A DNA stretch of 64,000 bases from NCBI RefSeq assembly GCF_036898095.1, contig NC_090743.1, positions 18,281,500 through 18,345,499 of the forward strand, written 5' to 3'. The stretch comes from Palaemon carinicauda. Its lineage: Eukaryota > Arthropoda > Malacostraca > Decapoda > Palaemonidae. This document shows positions 57,253-64,000 of the stretch, one piece after another. Below the pieces are notes generated by a model, which saw nothing but the letters and a program-made list of their open reading frames with translations, was not told the DNA's origin and did not search any database. How positions within the stretch are numbered: the stretch's first letter is position 1; every line of letters starts with the position of its first letter. Made by a program: the position numbers and the translations under genes.

Positions 57253-57793
57253 GAGTCATGTAAAAATGAATGGCAGGTGGTAATGCGCCTAAATGTATGA
57301 ACAATATTTACAGGGTATTTACATAGAATATGTACCAAGGTAAAAAGTGCTACAATCGTTGTAAAACATTGTCCTTACAACTACTCCCCTCCCCCAAGAC
57401 AATTATTAAAAAGGAAACCTTTTTTTTATGATTGTATGAAAAGGACATGAATGGGTCAACATAAATATGTATTTTAATCTCTGTAGCGAGACGGGAGTTG
57501 CAGGCAGCCCCTTCGTCGGGACACTAGGACTGGAGGGCTGTTACCCTCGATACGCAGTTGCAGGATGCCGCCCTGGTGGGTCAAACCAGGGGGTTCGACT
57601 GCTGGTTGTGATTTCTTTGATCCACGTATGGTCAGGCTTCTTGTGTCCTCTGTCTGTTCTGGGGAGGCACTCGGTGGGCGCCGCCCTTGTTGCTGGTGTG
57701 CGTCGATGTCGCCTTCTATATGAGCAGGCTTTAATCTATCCACGGTCAGCCAGTCTTCTGCTCCGTGGACCATGATTTTAAATGCCTTTTGTT
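57253..57793 (-). mobile_element. Ty3/gypsy-like LTR element remnant (pol end, PPT, partial LTR)
   Basis: On the minus strand, 57793-57474 encodes a pol C-terminus: AFKIMVHGAEDWLTVDRLKPAHIEGD, the chain-end motif of gypsy integrases, finishing LQLPSRYRD and stop. A purine-rich tract (GGGGGAGGGGAGTA, complement of 57382-57395) follows, then TGTAAGGACAATG (complement of 57367-57379). This is the order expected for polypurine tract and 3' LTR. Both sides are truncated by DIRS elements. Confidence 0.75.
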
Positions 57794-58102
57794 ACGTAAC
57801 CGAAATACAAACCACGCTATTTACATTGGGTTTACCTTTTAGCGCAGCTGAAATGACGAGCCAATAGTTTTAACGAGGGTTAATTACCCCCGCGCTAGTT
57901 AGCGGGGGGTAGGGGAAGGGTAGCTTGCTACCCCTCCCCCCCCACACACCGGTGACTTGCTTCACTTCACTTTTGGCTCGGCGATGAACAGACGTGTCTG
58001 TTCATCGTCCTTGTTGACAGCCTTTAATCTTTTTTATGCTTTTTCTTTACTACAGCTTGTGTGTGTGTTTGAAGTTGACTACCGATTATTATTATCTTTA
58101 CT

Positions 58103-61100
58103 ATGCGTACGTGTCCTGGTGTTGCCGGCCGCCCTTGTGGGACCTTTATGTCGGCTTTGGAGACTGATCCTCACACCCTTTGCCCTCAGTGTCGGGGCCG
58201 ACGGTGTGACCAGGAAAACGTGTAGTGAGTGTAGGGAGTGGTCTGCCTCCCAGTGGGAAAGGTTTGGCCGCCGGCGTAAGAAGAAGTCCAAGAGAGACCG
58301 TTCTCCTTCGGGGGTTGCCTTGAAGGAGGAAGGTTCTCGGGACACTTCTTTCGCCGCCCAAACCTCCTCCGAAGCTCCCCCTCGTCCGGCTCCTAAGGAG
58401 AGTCGGCCGAGTGGTAGTGCAGGCCCTAGTTCTGTTTCCTGACCTTGGGTGGGGGAAGAGGGCGTTGCCTCCCATAGCGGGGCGGTTCCCCCCTCCTCCT
58501 CCGGGGGAGGTTGTTGATAATTCATTGTCTAATGATGATCTCTTACAGATTTGGGCTTCCCTGGGGCTTAAGGGCTTGCCCTCCAGGGCCGCCTTGATTG
58601 ACCTTGTCTCGTTGGGGGCCGCCGTTAAGCAGTCGCCGGCGGTAGCAGAGGTAGATCCTCTGTCTATCGTCGACGTCAGGGTGGCAGAGGCCTCCAACGG
58701 GGCTGGGCAATCCTCTGCAGGTGCAGTTGAGGATGATGGTGCTGACGGCTCTCCTCCCCCTTCCGTACATCCTTCGAAGGGGGAAGTGAGTCCTACGGGC
58801 TCTTCTGCTGTTCAGCTTCCCTCTAAGGGAAGTGCCTTGACTGAGACTCCCCTTCGGAGGACTGATGGTCCTGATGATCTTCCCCGTGGCCGCCTTCGCC
58901 GTAAGGCTCACCATCCGCTGCGTCGCAAGGGCCTCCCTTCCCCTTATAAGGGGGTTAAGAGGCGCCTTTTTGGATCTTCTTCCTCCGAAGGGGACTGTCC
59001 TCGTCGTACTCAGCCTACAGCTCCTGCTCTTTTGGACACCTCTGCAGACCGTTCTCCAACTCCTGCTAGAACTTCACCTTCTGGGGAACTCGTCACCCGA
59101 CGGGCAACGGTCCCTTCGGGGCAAAGGGATTCTTCCCTTTCACGTGTAGTGTTAGCGCACAGGCGCTCTCCTGCTCGTCAGCGCTCTCCTGCTCGTCAGC
59201 ACTCTCCTACTCGTCAGCGCTCTCCTACTCGTCAGCGCTCTCCTACTCGTCAGCGCTCTCCTACTCGTCAGCGCTCTCCTACTCGTCAGCGCTCTCCTGC
59301 TCATCAATGCTCTCCTGTTCGCCGGCGCTCTCCTGATGTTCGCCCTCCTCGTCAGCGCTCTCCTGAGGACATCCTACATCCTGTGGTTCCTGAAGAGCGC
59401 TTAACGCGCCAGCATTCTTCTGCTCGCCCTTCTGCAGTGTTAGCGCACAGGCGCGCTCCTGCACGTCAGCGCTCTTCTGAGCGTCAGCGCTCTTTTGAGG
59501 ATCATCGCCCTCCTGCTCGCCAGCGCTCTCCTGTGGTCTCTGACCATCCTGCAGTCCCTGTTGGTCACCCTGCGCGCCATCAGTCTCCTGAGCTCTCTCG
59601 CAATCCTCTTCCTGTGTTTACGCAACATCGTCCGCGTTCTCCAGCGTGTTTCAAAAGCTCATGTTCGCCCACGCGCCTACAATCTTCCTGTTCCTGTTCA
59701 TGAATGCGCCGCGCCACCTGTTCCTTCACAGGATCTCACGCGTCGCCCTCTTGCTCGCCAGCGTTCACAGGCGATTCTAGTGTCGCCTGTTCGTCAGCGT
59801 TCTCCTACGCTTCAACGATCGCCTGTTTATCGGCGATCTCCGGACCGCCCGCGTGATTTACAACCTGCGCGCACACGTTCTCCAACGCTTCGTCGACCAG
59901 AGGTTCTTGAAGGACATGGTTCGCCATCTACTAGCTCGCCATCGCGCGATCATTCACCTGCGCGTCTTGCGCGCTATCGCTCGCCAACGCATCACCATGC
60001 GACAACGTGCCATCGCTCACCTGCGCGTCAGCGTTCGCCTGCTGATCTACGCCGCCAGCGACCTTCCTCGCCCACGCGGCAACGAGTTCCCTCGCCATCG
60101 CGCCAACGCATTCGTTCGCCGACTCGGACACGCAATCGTTCACCTGTACACCCTCGCGCCCACTCGCCTGCGTGACCGCCCGCCTGCGCGCCCGCGCGAT
60201 CATTCGCCTGCACGCCCACGCGACCGCTCGCCTGCGCGATCATCCGCCCTCGCGCGACCATCGTTCGCGGCGAATTTCGCAGCCAGTGGTAGCACTAGGA
60301 ACGCGTGTTCCTAGACAGCGCTTGGGATCGCCTCCACCCAAACGCAGGACTGTAGTGCAGGACAAGGAAGACACTGCGGAGAGGTTAGTGCATCATTCTT
60401 CCCCCCCTTCTTTTCAGGCAGGTACTGTGGTGTCCACTCCAAAGGATCGCCCGATCCCTTTCCCTCCAGCGAGGATTTCGGACTCTGTGCCCGTGGAGCA
60501 ACAGACTTGGTTTGGTCCTCTGATGCGGGTGTTAGTGAGGGTTATGAAACCAGCACTCGCCGATCAGGGCAACAAACCAACGGCTGCCTCTCCTACGCTG
60601 AAGAGAAAGAGAGGAGTGGACTTCGTGGTGGCTTCCCCCAGGGCGAAGTTGATTCCCAAGAGGTCTGTCGCGAAGCCCCCTTCTCCTGCTCGAGTGCTTT
60701 CTCCTTCTCCCGTGGACGAGGCGTTTCCGTCCTCGGGTGAGTCCAGTGAAGCGGTAGTCTTCCCCTCAGCACCAAGGGGGCAGACTTCGTTTCATGGAGG
60801 AGAGTCGTCTCGTGAGGAAGGGGCTCCTCGAACCTCTTTGTTGGGATCCTGTATCCCTCCCAGGAGGGAATCCAAAGACTCCAAGACCGTCCCGAAATCA
60901 TCTAAGAGGATTCGCCAGGAACCCGCGGCTCCCCGGGGGAACGTCCACGCTTCACCCCAGGAAGAGATTCCTGGGACAGGAGACTTAGCTGCCAGCCCGC
61001 AAGGAGGAGATCAGCAGGAATCCGAACATGCCTTCTGGCAGGTCCTGAGCCTGATAAGGCAACTTAACGGGCTTATGGACCCCGTGATCGCCCCCCGTGA

Positions 61101-61986
61101 AGGCAAAGACACTATCTTAGATGAAGTGTTTGACGTTCGGAAGGCCCCTAAGTCCAGTGTGGCTCTGCCCTGGTCTCGGGGTCTGAAGAGTGCCAGAGCT
61201 AGGGCCAACGCTCAGCTCGCAATTCTTGCCTCCTCCAGTCGTTCCTCTGCCGGGAACAAGCTCATCCCTCCTCTTCGTCTTCAGCAGAGGAGGTATTTCG
61301 AGATCTTGGGTGAGGCCAGCCTCGCTCTTCCTCTCCATCACTCCGTGGAGGAGCTGGCGAAGGGAGTTCCCTTTGAGAAGCTCTCTGCCCGGCAGGTGTC
61401 GTTCTCGGCGGCAGAGATCCTTAGCCATGAAAAGGTCGCTAAGTGTGCCATGCAGGCCACTTCATGGCTGGACTTTTGGCTAGGAACTCTGGGCATCCTA
61501 TTGCGCTCGGAGGACTTGTCCAAGGAGACCAATAGGAAGGCCCTGGAGACCTCCTTACTCTCGGGCACCCGCTCCATCGAGTTTTTGGCGCACCAGGTTA
61601 CCACCCTGTGGGCCAACTCGGTGTTGAAGCGGCGTGATGCTGTGACATAGAGATTCCATCCGAAGGTCCCCGCCGTGGATGTGTGTAGGCTCCGACATGC
61701 TTCCCTTCTGGGGGAGAACCTGTTTGAGCCTCAGGACATGGAGCGAACGGCTGAGAGGTGGAGGAAATCAAGCACGGACTCCCTCCTTCATAGGGCCCTT
61801 ACAGCTCGGCCCTATAAGCCTCTAGCTCCGCCGCAACAGCAGCAGCAGCCTCGTAAGGCTCCGAAACAGGCACCGGCAGTTAAGAAGGTGATGTCTAAGC
61901 CCCAGCCCTTTCCAGCCAAGGTTAAGAGGGGCGGTAAGTCCTCCAGGGGAGACAAGACTCCTAGGGGTGGCGGCCGCAACCCCTAG
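58103..61986 (+). pseudogene. DIRS-D gag, RS-rich, frameshifted
   Basis: ATG 58103 opens MRTCPGVAGRPC, then a Cys array (TLCPQCRGRRC, CSECREWSASQWERFGRRRKKK) with a frame change near 58205. The frame changes again between 58411 and 58442. An RSP-rich region follows from about 59150 to 60260 in two frames (58411-59703, about 59640-60175, back at 60172). The conserved helical gag core (FWQVLSLIRQLNGLMDP, LEILGEASLAL-like, ATSWLDFWLGTLGILL) is at 61030-61640, interrupted by TAG 61648-61650. A basic tail (KVKRGGKSSRGDKTPRGGG) ends at 61986. Presumed nucleocapsid role. Confidence 0.82.
59164..59307 (+). repeat. 18-bp tandem repeat encoding RSPxRQ
   Basis: Eight consecutive 18-bp units (CGCTCTCCTACTCGTCAG and variants), each six codons long, so the protein repeat stays in frame. 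Confidence 0.96.
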
Positions 61987-62247
61987 GGGTAGCAGTCCCC
62001 CTGCATGTCCACTTGTGGGGGGATGCCTTCAGCGTTGCGTCCGCAGGTGGCAGCAACACGGGGCCGATGCTTGGACGGTCTCAGTGATCGGCCAAGGCTA
62101 TCGCGTCCCGTTCACAACATCTCAACCTCCCCTGACAGCGAATCCAGTGTCGTTGAGCTCCTATGCCACGGGATCGGCAAAGGGGCGAATTCGAGACCAT
62201 GCTCGAGAAGGGTGCTCTCCAGGAGGTCGTCGACGGCTCCCCAGCTG
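61967..62247 (+). pseudogene. DIRS-D reverse transcriptase N-terminus
   Basis: VGGCLQRCVRRWQQHGADAW, VIGQGYRVPFTTSQPP and LSSYATGSAK match the entry segment of DIRS RT (compare ARLTHFWEAWERNGADPW in DIRS-A). After a shift, RGEFETMLEKGALQEVVDGS continues it. The LINE junction is immediately downstream. Confidence 0.82.
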
Positions 62248-63089
62248 TTTGTGCAAACTGTGGAAAAAGTAGTCATGGAGTATGCATAGAAAACCCTAAT
62301 TGCATACATTGTGGGGAAGCACACCCAGCTACATCTAAAAGCTGTGTAAAGTTTATTTTTGAAAAAGAAATCCAGGCCATTAGGACCATGGAAAGAGTTA
62401 CTTTTAAAGAGGCTCGTAAAAGAGCTCTTGAAAAGCAAATAAGACCAGGGCAACCTTTTTTAATGGTTCTGAAGAAAAACTTGCCAAACCACACAGACGA
62501 AAATTATATCTCTACTTCTAAGATAAAGAAACAAATGAAAGTAGTTAAAGAGGTTGAAAGTCCCATTGAAAATCTATATCCAGAAATTGTAGAAAAATCA
62601 AAACGGACACTTAAAGATCTGAAAATTATTCAAAAGCCAACTACTCCGATTTTAAACAATAGTACAAACCTCTCACAGGCCGTTTCCTTGCCTGATCTGA
62701 TGGAGGTTGCACTCGAAACCAATTTACCTGGTGAACCCGTAGTGGGGAAGGTGCAAAAACCTGACAGATCACAACCTTTTAATCAAAAAAGAGAGAGACC
62801 TCCCTCCCTCTCTCCTCCTACCATAAGAAACATTAAAGTCACGACTTCCAATAAATATGATATCTTGTCTACTGATGTTTCTGAACAACTAGAAGGTAAA
62901 TTGAACCAATCAGAAATTCAAGTTGAGGTCCACCATCCTCCTCAACAATTAGATCAAAAGGACACAAAGAAAAAGAGAAACACAAAACCCACTATATCAA
63001 GATCCTCTCTAGAGTTACCTCCGGGAAATATTGTTAGATCAAATATTGCCAATGGGAAGACTTCATCTAAGGTGTCTTCCAAAAAATAA
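62163..63089 (+). CDS. Chimeric frame: DIRS-D RT start fused to LINE ORF1 (CCHC protein)
   Basis: The first ~27 residues (EFETMLEKGALQEVVDGS) are DIRS RT. From about residue 29 the frame is LINE ORF1: two CCHC-type knuckles (CANCGKSSHGVC, then CIHCGEAHPATSKSC), a basic region (ARKRALEKQIRPG) and a long Lys/Ser/Pro-rich tail ending at TAA 63087-63089. ORF1 proteins of I/Jockey LINEs bind element RNA. The ORF1 N-terminus is missing, so the LINE is 5'-truncated. Whether the fusion is expressed is unknown. Confidence 0.8.
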   Translation: MPRDRQRGEFETMLEKGALQEVVDGSPAVCANCGKSSHGVCIENPNCIHCGEAHPATSKSCVKFIFEKEIQAIRTMERVTFKEARKRALEKQIRPGQPFLMVLKKNLPNHTDENYISTSKIKKQMKVVKEVESPIENLYPEIVEKSKRTLKDLKIIQKPTTPILNNSTNLSQAVSLPDLMEVALETNLPGEPVVGKVQKPDRSQPFNQKRERPPSLSPPTIRNIKVTTSNKYDILSTDVSEQLEGKLNQSEIQVEVHHPPQQLDQKDTKKKRNTKPTISRSSLELPPGNIVRSNIANGKTSSKVSSKK

Positions 63090-64000
63090 ATCATAGTTTT
63101 TTCCTCCATTCTGCAATGGAATTGCCAGGGTTTAAGGGCGAAATATGAACAACTTAAGCTCCTCATACGTGAGCACTCCCCTATAACAGTATGTCTACAA
63201 GAAAGCAAGCTCGATGCTAATACTCCTTGTCCTCGAGAGTATATTAGCTATAGGACACCATATGATCAACGAGCAGGGAGCCATGGGGGAAGTCTTATAT
63301 ACATTCGTCGAGATGTTCCCCAAATATCTTTGTCAATCTGTACCCCTCTGCAGGCAGTGGCTGTACAGATTGGGAGAAAATACACAATCTGTTCTCTTTA
63401 CTTGCCTCCAAATGATAACATCTCGTATGATAATATATTAGAAGTGATTAAACAACTCCCACAACCCTTTCTCTTACTAGGAGACCTTAATAGTAGATAT
63501 CCTTTATGGGGTGATGTTTTAGCAAATGCAAGGGGTAATATTTTATCGTCAATTTTGGAGAATGAAGATGTCGGACTCCTCAATACAGGAGAGCCCACAC
63601 ATTTTCATGTACAGACAGGTACCTTGTCCTGCATTGACCTATCAGTTGCAAGCTCTAACTGTCTTCTCGATTTTAATTGGAGAACATTAGATGATTGGCA
63701 TACTAGTGATCATGCACCAATCATTATAAACACCAACAATGGTCCACCTTTACAAAGATCACCTCGATGGAATCTTGATAAGGCGGACTGGAATAGATTT
63801 CGGGAGTTAAGTGAAATTGAAGGAAATGCAGAACAGTTTGAAAGTGTTGATGATGCCATAGACTTACTTAATGGAACTCTCACACAGCAGGAGTGAATTC
63901 CATTCCCAAAACAACTGGGATATTCAGACGACGACCAGTCCCCTGGTGGTCGTCAGAACTAACTGCCCTGCACAGAGCCACAAGAAGTCTTTAACTCGAT
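62248..64000 (+). mobile_element. 5'-truncated I/Jockey-type LINE, continues past the window
   Basis: ORF1 with CCHC knuckles, then an APE-type endonuclease, then the linker toward RT (IFRRRPVPWW at 63928-63957 in a shifted frame). The RT itself is beyond 64000. Same broad family as the RT-RNase H fragment at 48830-50096, but the two do not overlap, so identity cannot be tested here. Confidence 0.82.
63090..63896 (+). CDS. LINE ORF2 endonuclease domain
   Basis: An APE-like endonuclease with its motifs in order: LQWNCQGLRAK (Asn), VCLQESKLD (Glu), SLIYIRRDV, LLGDLNSRYPLWGD (Asp/Asn), LSCIDLSVAS (Asp) and TSDHAPIII (Asp/His). It nicks target DNA to prime reverse transcription. The frame follows the ORF1 stop (TAA 63087-63089) in the same phase with no ATG nearby; ATA at 63093-63095 may be a lost start. 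TGA at 63894-63896 interrupts it; the linker continues two bases out of phase. Confidence 0.85.
   Translation: MIVFSSILQWNCQGLRAKYEQLKLLIREHSPITVCLQESKLDANTPCPREYISYRTPYDQRAGSHGGSLIYIRRDVPQISLSICTPLQAVAVQIGRKYTICSLYLPPNDNISYDNILEVIKQLPQPFLLLGDLNSRYPLWGDVLANARGNILSSILENEDVGLLNTGEPTHFHVQTGTLSCIDLSVASSNCLLDFNWRTLDDWHTSDHAPIIINTNNGPPLQRSPRWNLDKADWNRFRELSEIEGNAEQFESVDDAIDLLNGTLTQQE

Larger units (their letters stand above)
57794..62247 (+). mobile_element. DIRS-D element (leader, gag, RT start), interrupted by a LINE
   Basis: Left leader with ATACAAACCACGCTATTTA, GGGTTAATTACCCC and TTTTGGCTCGG blocks (relatives at 12919, 28565 and 31946). A very long GC-rich gag and the first ~100 residues of RT follow. 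At about 62248 a LINE begins; RNase H, YR and the right end lie outside or are lost. Base composition is clearly richer in G+C than in the neighbouring elements. Confidence 0.85.

Noticed and set aside
57467..57775. Plus-strand open frame at 57467-57775
   Set aside because: It is the opposite strand of the gypsy-like pol end, which has recognisable motifs.
58079..58914. Long minus-strand open frames in the DIRS-D gag
   Set aside because: GC-rich mirror frames of a real coding strand; no motifs.
59150..60260. Host SR-type splicing factor
   Set aside because: The RS region has no RRM and sits between a DIRS-type Cys cluster and a DIRS gag core in one element.

Overview
This is eukaryotic, repeat-dense DNA with no recognisable single-copy host gene. 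Almost everything I can name is a transposable element or a relic of one. The mixture points to an arthropod, most probably a decapod crustacean: several lineages of DIRS-like tyrosine-recombinase (YR) retrotransposons, Tigger/pogo DNA transposons, an I/Jockey-type LINE with RNase H, hAT-type MITEs, and long (GA)n, (TA)n and (TTA)n tracts. The organism call is inference from what is generally known of decapod repeat content, not from a marker gene.

Layout. 1-7.8 kb: a 26-bp minisatellite, a decayed Tigger (Tigger-A, 1082-3620) and two solo DIRS termini in otherwise featureless DNA. 7.8-32.4 kb: two to three copies of a ~3.4-kb duplicated unit built around an old Tigger-like transposase relic. 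The first copy is split by a second, better preserved Tigger (Tigger-B, 8768-12741), by a structurally complete DIRS element (DIRS-A, 13182-20003), by a DIRS terminal fragment (20338-20664) and by a 3'-truncated DIRS copy (B1, 21234-26711). 33.4-57.3 kb: a same-strand cluster of family-B DIRS copies (B2, B3, B4, B5), with a LINE RT-RNase H fragment between B4 and B5. 57.3-64 kb: a Ty3/gypsy-like remnant on the minus strand, a third DIRS lineage (DIRS-D) with a very RS-rich gag, and a LINE (ORF1 plus endonuclease) inserted into its RT gene and running off the window.

How the genes work together. In a DIRS element the gag-like ORF1 would package the RNA, RT/RNase H would copy it, and the YR would integrate a circular DNA. 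The inverted terminal repeats (ITRs) and the internal complementary region (ICR) template circle closure. DIRS-A shows all of these parts: two 144-bp identical ITR arms, an ICR whose two halves are reverse complements of the two outer ends, and ORFs for gag, RT/RNase H and YR. The YR frame lies at -1 to RT and stays open through about 2 kb of the RT/RNase H gene. Family B has the same arrangement plus a phase-0 spliceosomal intron in the gag zinc-finger region, at the same codon in B1 and B4.

Most points to follow up: (1) DIRS-A as a recent, possibly functional element; (2) the conserved dual-frame architecture; (3) the gag intron; (4) B2 and B5, which both lack catalytic residues of RT, RNase H and YR; (5) a segment inverted between B2 and B5, polarised by a hAT MITE whose target duplication is inverted in B2.
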